From the NCBI GenBank assembly GCA_047967505.1, contig CM106541.1: DNA of 64,000 nt. One strand, 5' to 3'. A program made the translations under genes and the position numbers. Below the pieces are notes generated by a model. The model saw only the letters and a list, made by a program, of their open reading frames with translations. It made no database searches and had not been told where the DNA came from. Positions 10,890 to 22,230 of this stretch are shown one piece after another. The DNA comes from Dipteris shenzhenensis (taxonomy: Eukaryota; Polypodiophyta; Polypodiopsida; Gleicheniales). How positions within the stretch are numbered: the stretch's first letter is position 1; each line of letters opens with the position of its first letter.

Positions 10890-12900
10890 GGAGATATATG
10901 ATGCTTCACCACCTTCTCGTGTCCGCCCGCATTTGGGACATTGCCCAACATTACTACCGATAACATTTGGGTCACGTGGTGCAATCAGGTGATGGGAGGA
11001 CAATAGATCACTCGTACGACTATCGTCGTTGCCATCTAGAAACACATCATCTTTACCTTGCCAATGATTTGGGAGCTCACTACTCCAAGATCAAGAGCAA
11101 CTATCAAAAGACGAGAGCGTTTCTACAAGGCTTGGATTGCAAGCACCTTTCACACCCTTTGAGCGAGAGATATTTGTTGGATATATAGACCACCACCCTA
11201 GTTGTTGGCCCCTATTCCAGAGATTCCCTAGGCAATGAGCTAGGTTCTCTAGGAAATAGGCTAATTCTTTTCTCTCAGCCAATTGTCTCTCTTCATACTT
11301 GCCATCCTTGGCTCCTTTTGGAAGATGAGTTCTTCGATGTTTTTCAAACATTAATAGAGATTTCCTTTTTCTCAAAGATAAATAAATTAAAATACCAAGA
11401 AACATCTTATGACATTCCATATATTCTTTACATTTACTTTCAAGGAAAAAAGGCATATACCTAAATGAATCCAAGAACATTCCCAAACTCATCCTCTAAA
11501 AACACAACATAGTGCAGTTTCAATCTCACGATAGTCACTCATAAGATTGAATACATGCCTTTTTCCCTTGATGCTCGTTTGGGAAAGACTAAAATGAAAT
11601 CGTTTAGACTTCACAAGCAGTTGTAGCTTGAATGAAGAGATTTGGACTACTTTTTGATTAGCCTTCTCCTTTAGTGCTAGCCTTCGTCATGGCTGAGTTT
11701 GTCCTTCACGTCTAGAGTGCCGATAGAAACCCAATACGAAGACTTTGTATAAATGAATGCTTAAGTATGTGTGGGTGTGTGGATTTGTATGTGTGAGCAT
11801 ACTTTTATACTATGGTCTACTCCCACTCTTGGGTGTTGATGATGTTAGTGGGGATGTCATAGAGATAGTCCCTGCGACAGCAAGGAACCTTCTCAGCTGG
11901 AACTTCCTGAAATCCTGACACCACCCTTCTCGAATGCTCCTCGATCATGCATATGCTTAGATTCATTTTTCCCATGCACCAGGCTACTAATACTTATGAA
12001 AATTTTCGAACGTCATGGGTACCTATTGAGCCAAAAACCAAAGGCAGGATCCATTAAACTATGAACCAATCGGATACTTGCAGCCTCAAATTCCTTGAAG
12101 ACATCGACTAGTATTTGACATGTTTCATGATGGTAATTATACAATGTTAACTTAATACCCCCTATTTCTCGTATCACACTCACTCTCTCAAAGCAACAAC
12201 ATTATAAAAGGGGTTGTTCCTTCAAGCTGAGCGCAACTATGAGTGAACCAGTAAGAATCAAAACTTGGGAAAGAATCTTAACGTGGAAAACTGTTAACTG
12301 CATTGCAATGAATTGAAGGGCACCTTTACTCTAAAGCATGGCTCTCAAAACAAAGAACACCGTAAGTTCTCTCACTGCAATTGTGCACAGGAGGATCAAT
12401 TATAGTATGGTCAACCAAGGAATCTTAACTTCAGATTTGCATGTGGCTACAGAATAAGAAATATTATTTTCCATCATTGAAGACTTTAATCAAGTCCATT
12501 AAGCTATTTAGACTGTCTCACTGCCAATACACAGCATAATGTTAACCATTAGAAGGTGCTCCACTCCATTCTCCATCCTCTGTCCCAAACAAAAGCAACT
12601 GATTCGAGTCTTTCAAATTTCTGCCCAGTCCTCTTCAACAGCCCAACCAGAATTTTGTGGAACCATACTTGTCCAATACGATTTCTCAATAGCCTCAGAT
12701 CCAAGGATTTGATTGTTCAGCCAATCCCCCACAATTTTCAAATCTGCAACATCAGGAATCCTACAAAGCAGCCTCAACACATATCCTCACATAAATTCGA
12801 ATTAGATAACAAGCTTCTTTCGAGCACCTCATGTATGTCAGCAAGAACTGAGAACTTCAGCCAGTAAGCCTATATCCATGAATGTCTCAAGCTCCTAAAA
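10890..12900. other. Non-genic stretch
   Basis: No domain, LTR, LINE motif or RNA gene is recognised here. The open frames are short and not supported. Positions 12190-12900 could belong to the 3' flank of the UBA2-like gene, but nothing in the sequence proves it. Confidence 0.4.
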
Positions 12901-13197
12901 AACGATCAACACAGAAATTTGAAAATAATCATACAAACAACCTTTGAGCTTATCAACAAGCTACATACTGTTAGATTTAAAATTGGTACCTTCCCGCCAT
13001 TGGAGCAGGGCCGAGTGGCGGTGGCGGTGCTAGCACCGTGTTTGTTGGGCACATTTTGTCTTCGAGAGAGGGAAGTAAAACCTTTCCAACTGATTTCTTC
13101 ATAGAACCCGCACTGAGATGACTGCTTGCATAGCGGGCCTAGCTCAACCTGCGAACCTTGATGATGAAAGAAAAGTGGAAAATCCGTTCAGAATTTC

Positions 13198-13348
13198 ACA
13201 AGAGTTGTGGTAGTTTGAACCATGATGGACTCTATAAGCTGGGCTGATGCCAAGTGTATAAGATCATGAAGCAGAAAAGTGATCTCATATGCTTGGCATC
13301 AGCCCAGCTTATAGAGTCCATCATGGTTCAAACTACCACAACTCTTGT
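13198..13348. ncRNA. Near-perfect 151-nt hairpin (candidate MIRNA/siRNA fold-back or MITE)
   Basis: Arm 13198-13254 and arm 13292-13348 are exact reverse complements over 57 bp (ACAAGAGTTGTGG... against ...CCACAACTCTTGT). The 37-nt spacer pairs further (AGATCA at 13261-13266 with TGATCT at 13280-13285), leaving a terminal loop of about 13 nt. This is far beyond chance and implies a recent inverted duplication or a conserved precursor. I do not recognise any known mature miRNA in it. No flanking target duplication is evident. Either strand could be transcribed. It lies about 2.4 kb past the UBA2-like stop, possibly in that transcript or its 3'UTR intron. Confidence 0.6.
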
Positions 13349-15728
13349 TTAACTCAAAAGGTGGCGATTAGGAAGACTGAATAACCAAAGCCTTGACAAC
13401 AGTACAAGAACAGCCCAGCAAGACATCAATATGGCAAGAATATGTAGAATCCAACAATTGGTTATTCTATACATTTTTGCATTCCTATGTGCCCTTACTA
13501 ACATAGAGACTAAAGATTTTGACATTCTGGGATAACAGGTAACAGAATTATAACCTGGATAAAGCACCCAATAAATAAAACATAGCATCGTCAGTTGGCC
13601 TGCTCAGTACGTTTCTTGTGGGTGTTTCTTCCATCAAAACTTCTGGAGAGTCAGACTCAAAGAGAATCTCTCCTAGAAAACACAAAGTGTACAATCCCTT
13701 TCTTCATTCATGAAAAAAGTAAGTGTATTGACTTACAGACAAAGAAAAAGAAGCGCATGACCTGACAGAGCAGCAGTGTGCACCATGAAGTTTTTGATCA
13801 ATTGCCCATTTTGCTCACATACTCACATAGGAACCTCGTTATACGACCAAAAAATGACGAAGTTCTCTCTATTATGTTTCTTTAAGCATAATACAACATA
13901 AAAGGATGCATATTTAAAACACACAGCAATATAACTTGTTTTATCTTTTAATTGCAGCACAAGCTCATAGCTCAGCAATCTCTTCTTGAAATGTAATTGA
14001 CATGGTTAGAGATTGCCATAGGATTAGCAATAACAATCATCCCATTTCAAAATCATCCCAGCCACATAAGAAGAATTTTAAATCATAATGGTTACTTGGT
14101 CACAGGCTGCAGAATAATGTGAACTCTCTAAAGCGAGAACAAGCTTCCAAAGAAAGAAATCATTGGTAAAAGTCATTTAACGCATAAACGGTAGTGAAGC
14201 CAAAAGATAAAATATTTAAAAGCACAATAACAAATTTCACAACCAGAGAATTGACATTACTACTCATGCCATGGATATGGTTTCAACGCATATAATAAAT
14301 AATATCGACGCAAGAAATAAAGCATGCAGTCTCCCAAAAGTATTTCAAACAAGCCAGCCATCTATAACATGGAATGCATGCCTGGATCAACATCTATGAT
14401 CAATTTGCAGAATTTTCATCACAATAATTCTCCAGATCAACAGAACGACTCTGTAATACAAGCAGTAAATTGTCCACATGTGTCACAGGGTTGGGTTTGG
14501 TCAGTCCAGGAGGTACAACTACGCAATCTTTGCTACAACCATGTTTCCTATGCTGGCACACAGAATCTATTACAACAGTCCAACTTTCATTCTCGTTTAC
14601 TCAAGCCTAAAATTAGATCTTGCACACACCATAAAACAAAATCACAAAATTGGCACAACCATGTCCTATAAATGTTGCTTTAACTTAAACGTGAGTACCT
14701 CAAGTATGAAAGCTGGTTGGCTTTCCAAATAAAAAACCACACAATTGATGCTATCAGCATCTTTCAATGTCTTTTCAGCATCTTTCAATGTCTTTTCATA
14801 TTCAGAGAACAAAAGTCTCAGGTCAAAACCACAAAATTCTAATGTCAAACAATATCATTTCCCTTCAAACATCAAAGCACGTCATTTGCTTCCTGGGTTT
14901 ACCGAACTGAAGACTGAAAATCCTACTCAGACCATGAAACATCTCAGTGATTATGGATATGCGAACTATATTAAATAACTGAACAGATCATAGACAGCAA
15001 CTGCATCCACTTCTTCCATGAGGTGGATTGCTAAACCGCAAACCGTTTGCAATCAAAAAGAGAATCTCCATGATTTGTTGTACGACGGTCCACAGCATTC
15101 TCAACACAAAACAGCCTCAACATGGCAGGCCAAACTTATCCTGAAACTGATGACAATCAAAACCAACAGCGTTGAGATATCAAAGACAGAAAAACCATCA
15201 TAAAGTATATATATATATATACACAAGGTACAAAATAACAAAATTAAAGCAATCCTAATAGAGCTGTGAATTTTACAAACTGGCCCACAATAATTTATCC
15301 TGAGCAAACTGAACAGCACACAAAGCACACAGCAAAACAAGCAAATTTCCTTTATTGCCAAAGCAATGTCCCTCACCAAAATATTTGAGTGCAGACCTAA
15401 ATAATTCCAGTTGACAGGTGAATCAGGTAGCAGAGAATATGAAAAAGGAACTAAACCACCACCATGACTGATACGAGGGTGAGTGCAAGAAAAGTTTCAT
15501 CTCATTACGAGATGCTGCTCAACTTACGTTGGCCCATAAAGTTCCAAACATGGGAGAGAAATTACAAACGTGATACCTAAACCACACATACTCTTAAGAA
15601 TCCCACAACAATTTTTAGAAATCTTAAAAAGTCTCTCTTCTAAGGGCTTAGCACACAGCATCTCAAAGAAGGCATAAGACACAAGCAGCACAATAAGACA
15701 CCCAAAGAGAAATATCAGAGAAAAGAGC

Positions 15729-15735
15729 TCTTACC
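15729..15735 (-). promoter_or_regulatory. 5' splice site of a 3'UTR intron
   Basis: On the - strand the stop codon is followed after 29 nt by CACGTG|GTAAGAG, a consensus plant 5' splice site. An exon junction this close to the stop (under 50-55 nt) should not by itself trigger nonsense-mediated decay. Use of more distal alternative introns could. 3'UTR splicing variants are known for Arabidopsis UBA2 genes, which supports the reading. Confidence 0.55.
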
Positions 15736-15763
15736 ACGTGTCCCTGCAGAAAATTAGTATTTG

Positions 15764-17212
15764 CTACATTCCATAATAGGGCATCGGTGGTACAACTCCT
15801 GTCTGTTGCATGCGGGGAGCGGATGATGCTACCTGCTGTTGACTCTGATATGATCCCAAAGCATACTGGCCTTGACCTTGAAGCGCTGGGGTTTGAGAAG
15901 CCATGGATGCTGGAGCCATGTTATACATAGTGGTTGGAGCTGTTGCCCCAGGATAAGCTGGGACTGGTTGTCCGCCATAACTTTGCAGCTGAGGTCCATA
16001 AGGACTCAATGATTGCTGGGTTCCATAAGAAGGCAAACCCAAAGATGTTTGAACCTGACTTGCGCCTAGATTCATCACCTGAGCGTGGGAAGGGTTAATG
16101 GACGAGGGAAGAGAACTATTAAGATACGGAGGATTGGCTCCAGGGTAATTTTGATTTGAAGGAGCAATGTTAGGGTGCATGCTAGGGTTCATGTGACTTA
16201 AACCAGAATTCATTGGAGGATTCATATTCTGATTGTAAGGAAGCCCAGTCGTCATCATACCTTGAGGAGCTGCCCCATATTGCATGCTAGGCTGGGCAAG
16301 GGCTGCGGCACCGGGTTGCGCCATGGGTAGCTCCGAACCATCAGACTGGCCTTGCATAGTTCCTGCCTTCGGCTTATAATTTTCAGCAGCAAGCTTGCAG
16401 AATAGTTGATTCCCGTCTATGAGCTTCAGAGGCTCCTCAAGCGAACGCCTGGCGGAGTCCGGTGATTTATAAATGAAAAGAGCAAAACCGCGCGACCTGC
16501 CAGTTTGCTTATCGAAGCCAAGAGGGCCTTCCTCTATCTCACCGTACTGAGCAAACAAACTGAGCAGTCGGTCCGCAGGCCACTCCATCGGAACATTTCC
16601 AACGTAAATCTTCCGAGAAGCAACATCTTGAGGGGCTTGAGCGAGAGCCGTTCCAGTGGAAGCCAACTGACAGATAGTCATTCGCCCGTCTATCTTCTTG
16701 CTCGGCTCTTTCAGAGCTTTGAGAACTCCGTCCATGTGCTTAAACGTGACAAAGCCATAGCCACGGCTCCGCCCGGTGTTCTTGTCGAAGATGACAATCC
16801 CCTCCTCGAGCTCCCCGAACTGCGCGAAGACACCCTTGAGCGTGTCGGTGTTGGTGTCCCAACCGAGGCCACGGACGAAGATCTTCCGGTGGACGGGTTC
16901 CCTGTCTGCGAATTTGCGAACCTCTTCAAGGACATCGAAGTGGCGAACGGAGGCGGCGACGAGGAGGTCGAGGAGCTGATCTTTGGAGAGGGGGTCGACG
17001 ATGAGGCGGGCGATGTCGGGGGAGAGGAGGGGAGGGGAAGGGGAGGGGGAGGGATGAGAAGGGGTAGTGGAAGGAGGGATGGAGGAGGAGGGGGTGGAGG
17101 GGGGGGGAACTGGGGGTGCTGGAGGAGGAGGAGCTGCTGCTGCTGCGAAGGGGGCGATGGCGATGGAAGCAGCTGCACCGTTTTCGTCAAGCTTGCGTTT
17201 CTTGAGGTCCAT
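15764..17212 (-). CDS. UBA2: UBP1-associated protein 2 (UBA2)-like RNA-binding protein
   Basis: A 482-residue nuclear hnRNP-type protein with two RNA-recognition motifs. In plants, UBA2 proteins bind U-rich 3'UTRs, act with UBP1 in mRNA stabilisation, and respond to ABA and wounding. An N-terminal basic KKRK (4-7) may be a nuclear signal. It is followed by an Ala/Pro/Ser-rich linker (about 13-65), a short helical UBA2-type segment ([17 protein letters not shown], 64-80), RRM1 (about 109-185; RNP2 KIFVRG, RNP1 RSRGYGFV at 148-155) and RRM2 (about 200-277; RNP2 KIYVGN at 201, RNP1 RSRGFALF at 239-246). The tail (283-482) is rich in Q, M, N, P and G, is prion-like, and ends PYYGM. The coding region is a single uninterrupted exon. 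The start is the first ATG of the family-typical MDLKKRK. A 256-codon antisense frame is only a shadow of the GC-rich N-terminus. It is intact and very probably functional. Confidence 0.93.
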   Translation of the reverse strand: MDLKKRKLDENGAAASIAIAPFAAAAAPPPPAPPVPPPSTPSSSIPPSTTPSHPSPSPSPPLLSPDIARLIVDPLSKDQLLDLLVAASVRHFDVLEEVRKFADREPVHRKIFVRGLGWDTNTDTLKGVFAQFGELEEGIVIFDKNTGRSRGYGFVTFKHMDGVLKALKEPSKKIDGRMTICQLASTGTALAQAPQDVASRKIYVGNVPMEWPADRLLSLFAQYGEIEEGPLGFDKQTGRSRGFALFIYKSPDSARRSLEEPLKLIDGNQLFCKLAAENYKPKAGTMQGQSDGSELPMAQPGAAALAQPSMQYGAAPQGMMTTGLPYNQNMNPPMNSGLSHMNPSMHPNIAPSNQNYPGANPPYLNSSLPSSINPSHAQVMNLGASQVQTSLGLPSYGTQQSLSPYGPQLQSYGGQPVPAYPGATAPTTMYNMAPASMASQTPALQGQGQYALGSYQSQQQVASSAPRMQQTGVVPPMPYYGM

Positions 17213-17410
17213 GGCTTGTCTGTGTGGCTATGGCGATGGCGAGCTTCTTCAACTCTGTGCAAAACAAGAAGATGAAGAAGCCTATGAAGAAAAAGAATGA
17301 GAAGAAGAAGAAGAAGAAGATGATGATGATGATGAAGAAGAAATAGTAGTTTGTTTTCACATTTAATGAATGCATGACTTGATCATATTGATTATCATAA
17401 CCCTAGCACA
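17213..17410 (-). promoter_or_regulatory. UBA2-like 5'UTR / proximal promoter with telo-box
   Basis: Upstream of the start codon lies a polypyrimidine leader (CTTCTTCTT/CATCATCAT on the coding strand; 17262-17345), common in 5'UTRs of plant RNA-binding and translation genes. A telo-box (AACCCTA at 17399-17405, TAGGGTT on the coding strand) sits about 190 bp upstream of the ATG. Telo-boxes mark genes expressed in dividing cells. Recognisable LINE sequence begins within about 500 bp of the ATG, so the surviving native promoter is short. Confidence 0.5.
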
Positions 17411-18161
17411 ATGTTACTAGCTCCTGTCCGAGCTTGCTAGCTCTTGGTCCACACAGAGAGACATCGTTGACGCCTCCTCGATCGCTGAGCGACTTGTGCG
17501 TTTGGTCCAGGAGGGGAGATGGCTCGACATGCCAGTACGAGGGAAGAAACGAGACATCGAGCGAGGACAGGTTCTGGGGTCAAAGTGGAGGAGGGAAATG
17601 AGCAAGAGGCGTGCGTGCCATCATACGTGGAGGTGCTCACGAAAAAGATGCAAAGCGGTTTCTCACCGCTTCCCAGGGAGGAAATTAAACATCATTGTTG
17701 GTAGAGGTTGATTAGGCAGTGGGAGCTGGCGGAGGCAGAGCAAGCCCATATAAAGAGTCGTCAGACGTGATTGGCAATGGGAGATTGTCTGTCAAAACCC
17801 TTTTTTCAAACAGTAAAGAGGAACCAACAGAGAGAAACTATTGACCGTGTAGAGGAGCAAGCAAGGGAAAATCTGAACTGACTTCTGGCATATTGTGGCA
17901 CTGTTCAAATAGGAGCTAAGTGTAGTTAGTGAAGAGGCGGTACAACATGAAGCTTGGGTAGCTAGTATTAACTCCTTATTAATGGTACTCCCTACAGAGT
18001 GTCAAAGCATCAAAGAAACTTGCTAGCCAGACAGTTCACATTGACCGAACTGGAGGATGCCTTAAAGGTGATGGGAAAGGACAAATCCCCAAGTTGCGAT
18101 GGCTTGAATGTTGAATTTATTAAGGCTTTCTGGGATGTAATTGGACTCTGGCTTGACAGAT
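17411..18161 (+). mobile_element. LINE fragment, 5' half of a split copy
   Basis: Decayed L1-type ORF2 between endonuclease and reverse transcriptase. Around 17706-17870 it reads RQWELAEAEQAHIKSRQT, then LAMGDCLSK and QQRETIDRVEEQ. At 18050-18161 it carries the first reverse-transcriptase block GKDKSPSCDGLNVEFIKAFW. It stops exactly at the CAGAT target duplication of the gypsy element and resumes at 24688. The endonuclease is missing, so the copy is 5'-truncated. Its exact 5' end (17405-17700) is uncertain. Confidence 0.8.
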
Positions 18162-18613
18162 TGAAACGTAAAATATAATTCAAACAAATACAATAGCGTC
18201 AAAAATTGAATATGCACGAAAATTAAAATGTAATGACTCTTGGCCATAATAGCACTAGCATAAAACCATGGCATTTAGCCTTTATTCCTTTGAGTTTGTT
18301 TACTCCCATCCGTCCATGTCATTTCCTGTACTCAATAAACCAATTCACCATTAATAGAAAACTAATGAATCAAATACTTAGCGAAATGATATACATCAAA
18401 TATCAATGATTAATCAATCATGCTAAGTAATACCCATTAATGTGAGTATTTCTTAATGGCATCACCTATGATACTTATTAATGGCACACGTTTAGTTAGG
18501 TGTCCTTGACTAAACCATTCAAGTATTAATAGAACCCCCGCCACGTCTGGTGCGATCCTATAAATACTTTACGTTATTTCGAACAAGAGTTTTGAGAAAT
18601 ACTTCTCGTAACA
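18162..18613 (-). repeat. 3' LTR of the gypsy element (452 bp, internally deleted)
   Basis: This matches the 741-bp 5' LTR end to end but lacks a block of about 270 bp (present at 24002-24272), including the only TATAAATA box on the element's strand. It also lacks a 17-bp segment near 18430. Ends are TGAAA and TAACA on the + strand. Confidence 0.92.
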
Positions 18614-18626
18614 TTCCCTCTTGCTT
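18614..18626 (-). promoter_or_regulatory. Polypurine tract of the gypsy element
   Basis: On the element's strand, GCAAGAGGGAA lies immediately 5' of the 3' LTR, the expected plus-strand priming site for reverse transcription. Confidence 0.75.
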
Positions 18627-18688
18627 GAGGTGCAATTGACCTCAGTTGTGGTTTTGTTTATATGAGTTAAGGATATCAGGATGTGGTC

Positions 18689-18823
18689 TCAGAAAAACTG
18701 CTCAAAAAACCACTGTGCATTTTCTTTTGGATGATTTTTAAACTTCAATAAATAGGAGTTATAAATCTTTCCTTTGCGCGTTGTTCTTTGCTGATCATCT
18801 AGAATATAATCAAGCTCAAGAAC
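18689..18823 (-). pseudogene. Chromodomain at the C-terminus of gypsy pol
   Basis: Downstream of an in-frame stop the frame continues VLELDYILDDQQRTTRKG, then YLLKFKNHPKENAQW. This matches the chromovirus chromodomain pattern (IL..R.......YLVKW...P...ATW), with F in place of the first tryptophan. In active elements this domain directs integration to heterochromatin. Here it is detached from the integrase by the stop at 18824. Confidence 0.7.
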
Positions 18824-19918
18824 TTAAACTTCATCCATAATTAAAGGTGGCTCTTCATAAACAGGATGCGTTGGTACTTCTCCTTTAAAAGGTTTCAAGA
18901 GATGGATGTGAAAGGCATTATCATTCTTCCAATGATCAGGCAATTCCAAACAATAAGTCAAATCATTTATCTTGGAAATAACCTTGAAAGGTTCATGAAA
19001 CCTTGGTGCTAATTTTATTGCAAGGCATTTATCAATACTCTTTAAACACATCTTTCCAATTCGTAGAAAAATAAAATCTCCTTCTTTATACATCATATGT
19101 TGTCTTTTCTTGTTTGCTTGCTTAGTATACTTTTCTTGAGCTCTCTTGATGGCTTCAGTTACTTCTCTCATGATTTGATCATAATTTCTTGTAAAATCAT
19201 CAGCAGCTTCGATCTTTTGACTAATTCTTGTGATAGAAATTGGTAATAACTTTCCATATATTATTTCAAATGGGGCTCTTCCTATAGCAGAATGGATTGT
19301 GTTGTTATAAGCAAATTGCAATAAATGCAAATACTTATCCCAATTCTTGCCTTAAGAATCAACATATATCCCTTGCATATCCAAGATAGTATTATTGGGT
19401 ACATCTGTTTGTCCATTTGCCTCAGGATGGAAAGCTAAAGTAAAACCCGCTTTAGTGCCAAGATTTTCAAATAAAGTCCTCCAAAAGACACTACAAAACT
19501 TGGAATCTCGATCTGATACTATAACTTTTGGTAATCCATGATGTGAGAAAACATATTTCAAATACATGTGTGCAGCTTGTGGTGCAGACAATGTCTTTTT
19601 GCAAGGCAAGAAATATGCTTGCTTGCTAAAGCGATCCACGATGGTCCAGATCATGTTATTTTGATTAAAAGTCAAGGGGAATCTAATAATAAAATCCATG
19701 GATATTTGTTCCCAGGACTGTGAAGGAATAGGCAAAGGCATTAATAGTCCTGGTGTTTTTCCTTCGAAACTTTTAATCTTCTGACAAATCAAACACTCAG
19801 CAACATACTTGGAAATATATTTCTTCATCAAAGGCCAATGAAATTCCTTAACAATACTTTGATAAGTTGCAAAAACCCCTCGATGTTCCACATAAGGAGG
19901 TTGATGCATTTCCTCCAT
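18824..19918 (-). pseudogene. Gypsy integrase (two frames)
   Basis: Frame 19352-19918 holds the zinc-binding region (HRG...CLICQKIK) and the catalytic core: MDFI, IVDRFSKQAYFLPC, VSDRDSKF, HPEANGQTD. Frame 18824-19330 continues LLQFAYNNTIHSAIGRAPFE and the C-terminal domain. The third catalytic residue, Glu of the canonical GQTER, reads Asp here, and a stop lies between the frames. The enzyme joins element cDNA into host DNA. This copy is inactive. Confidence 0.9.
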
Positions 19919-20005
19919 TACTTGTAATCTAAATGGTTTGGTGATGCAAAGTCTTTTCTCATAAAAGATATATCCATCGTTAAATGAATAGTTGGATATA
20001 GGACT

Positions 20006-20481
20006 CTAATTTTTTTGTTCAAGCTTAATCCATATATATGAAAAGTCTGAATCATCTTTAGAAGAATTTTTCATTGCCTCAAATGGTTGTATTTCAATCA
20101 CTGAAATGTTGTTGATTTGTAGTCTTCGACTTAATGCATTTGCAACCATATTTTCTTTACAAGGCTGATATTGAATCATTGGCTGAAAACTTTGAATAAA
20201 AGAAGCCCATTTGATATGTCTATCTGAAATCAATGGTTGCATCAAAATATGTTTAATGCTTTGTTGATCAGTCTTGATCAAGAATTCTGAGCCCATTAAA
20301 TAATGCTTCCAAATCTTAGGGCATGTACCACTGCTATCAATTCTTTGTCATAGGTACTATAATTGAACTCTACTGGCTTAAGCTTTCTACTTTTAAATGC
20401 TATAGGATGATTGTCTTGCATAAGCACAGCTCCAATCCCAATTCCACTTACATCAATTATACGACAACAAAGAAGGGTCAT
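20006..20481 (-). pseudogene. Gypsy RNase H (two frames)
   Basis: The first frame has DVSGIGIGAVLMQ, the family's ASxxGxGAVLxQ block, and STYDKELIAVVHALR. The second (20006-20296) has FLIKTDQQSIKHIL and ANALSRR. Together they form the standard RNase H plus connection domain, which degrades the RNA of the cDNA hybrid. A frame break occurs at 20296. Confidence 0.88.
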
Positions 20482-20608
20482 GAGAAGTCTGGTAACTGAA
20501 ATACTAGGGATTTAACTAAACCTTTTTTTAAAGCTTGAAATGATTTATCAGGGCTTGAAGTCCAAATGAACTTTGTAGTTTTCTTTAAGAGATTGGTTAG
20601 TGGATTTG

Positions 20609-21205
20609 CTATAAGAGAGCAAAGTTCCTAACGAATTTCCTATAGTAACTACATAAGCCTAAAAATGATCTTAGCTCATGTATATCTTTAGGCTTTAGCC
20701 ATGTTTCAATACATTCCACTTTCTTTGGGTCTACTTCAATACCTTGACTTGAAACTATATGACCCAAATATTCAATGTGATCTTGAAAGAATAGGCTATT
20801 CTCAAGATTGATGTACAATTGATTTTCTTTTAAAAGAGAAAAAGTCAATTTCAAATGTTCCTTGTGATCTTTAATATTCTTGCTAAAAATCAATATGTCA
20901 TCAAAGAACACCACTACACAATGTTTATGCTTTATAAAGATTCGGTTCATCATTCTACTAAAAGTAGCTAGAGCATTGGTTAAACCAAATGGCATAACCA
21001 AAAACTCGTAATGACCCATTTGCGTTCTAAAAGCCGTTTTGTAAACATGTTCTTTTGTCATTCTAACTTGATGATAACTAGATTTAAGATCAATCTTGCT
21101 AAAAACTTTAGCTCCTCTCAACTTGTCAAGTAAATCATCTACTCTTGGAACTGGATACCGATTCTTAACAGTGAGTTTATTAAGTGCTCTATAGTCCACA
21201 CACAT
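20609..21205 (-). pseudogene. Gypsy reverse transcriptase
   Basis: This 198-residue frame contains VDYRALNKLTVKNRYPVP, VFSKIDLKSSYHQVR, MPFGLTNALATF and the catalytic VFFDDILIFS (two aspartates intact, tyrosine replaced by phenylalanine), then FLGLCSYYRKF. It covers most of the palm and thumb. It is separated by stops from the protease upstream and RNase H downstream. Confidence 0.93.
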
Positions 21206-21378
21206 TCTAAATATGCCATTTTCTTTTTCACTAAAAGGACTGGAGCACCATAAGGGGAGCTACTTGGTCTAATCAACTTCCTTTCCAGCAATTCTTCTAT
21301 TTGTCTTTGAATCTCTTTTCATTCTAAGATGTTTACTCGATATGGAGCTGTACAAGGAGGTGAATTTTCAGGTAAAAT

Positions 21379-21897
21379 TTATATGCAATAATCTTCAGGT
21401 CTAGACTTGGATAAACCTGGGGGTAATTCATCCAAGAAACAATTTGTAATCGAATTAACCAAAACCAAAAATAAATTTTCACCTTTTCTAAAAGCCCTTT
21501 TAGCTTGTGTGTGATTCAACAAAGGATTCATTTCATTCTTTATTTGTCCCTTTAAATAAATTCTTCTATCATTATGTGTGATCCACATTTGGTGAGTGTT
21601 ATAGTCAACATCAGGATTAAATTGATGTTGCCACGGCATTCCCAAAATTATATCTTTTCCACTTAGAGGAGCCACTAAGAAATTTATAATTTCTTTGTAT
21701 GGATCAATAATGAGTTCTAAATCTTTCACTTCATACAAACAATTATATCTAGTTCCAGTAAAATCAGCTTTAAGCTTATAATGCGTTGGTGAAGCTTTAA
21801 GATTCATTGCTTTTACTAATTGTTTAGAAATGAAATCGTGTGTACTTCCATCATCATGTAAAATAACAATTTGTTTCCCATTTATTTTTCCTTCCAT
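21379..21897 (-). pseudogene. Gypsy aspartic protease
   Basis: A 172-residue frame with the active-site block HDDGSTHDFISKQLV (DDG in place of DSG) and the downstream ILGMPW flap/ALLGMPWL-type motif. It normally matures the polyprotein. It overlaps the zinc-knuckle frame by a few bases in another frame. Confidence 0.88.
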
Positions 21898-22130
21898 TTT
21901 AACAAGGCATAAGGAGAGAATTGACCTGATTTACCTGAGTCAGTAGTGTTACTCTCTTGCTTGACTTCGTCAATTACGTTAATCTTTGTGGTTGGTGCCT
22001 TCTTCTTTTCTGAACAATTATTTGCATAATGTCCCTCTTTGTGACAGTTGAAACAAGTTCCCTTCTTCAAATCAGTCTTCTTTTCTTCTTTTGATTTGTC
22101 GCGATCCATTGAAGATGTGGTCGATGGCAT
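21882..22130 (-). pseudogene. Gag nucleocapsid zinc knuckle
   Basis: The frame contains CFNCHKEGHYANNC, a perfect CX2CX4HX4C knuckle, in a lysine-rich setting, the nucleic-acid-binding part of gag. Confidence 0.9.
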
Positions 22131-22230
22131 AAAACGAGAATACGGTTTGAACTTAAACTTCTTGTTCCTCTTTTGAAAAGGAACAAAAGGTTTATTCTTT
22201 TCTCCATCCTTGGGTATCCCATTCTTTCTT

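Larger units (their letters stand above)
12901..15763 (-). other. 3' flank / probable 3'UTR with intron of the UBA2-like gene
   Basis: The region downstream of the UBA2-like stop codon is AT-rich, has no coding frame of note and is largely free of recognisable transposons, unlike the rest of the window. A consensus 5' splice site lies 29 nt after the stop, so part of this stretch is probably a 3'UTR intron followed by a distal 3'UTR exon. The acceptor and poly(A) site cannot be fixed by eye. It also holds a (TA)n run at 15206-15221 and a 21-bp tandem duplication (CAGCATCTTTCAATG...) near 14756-14798. Confidence 0.5.

Noticed and set aside
4818-10898. A 9-bp target duplication around the fold-back element (Mutator-like)
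   Set aside because: The bases flanking 4827 (GTCGTTCGA) and 10889 (GGAGATATA) do not match at any shift I tried, so no superfamily was assigned.
15764-17212. Introns within the UBA2-like coding region
   Set aside because: The frame is open from MDLKKRK to PYYGM with both RRMs complete, so no intron is needed.
16505-17275. 256-codon open frame on the + strand
   Set aside because: It lies antisense to the GC-rich N-terminus of the UBA2-like gene. It reads as Gly/Glu-rich low complexity and has no domain.
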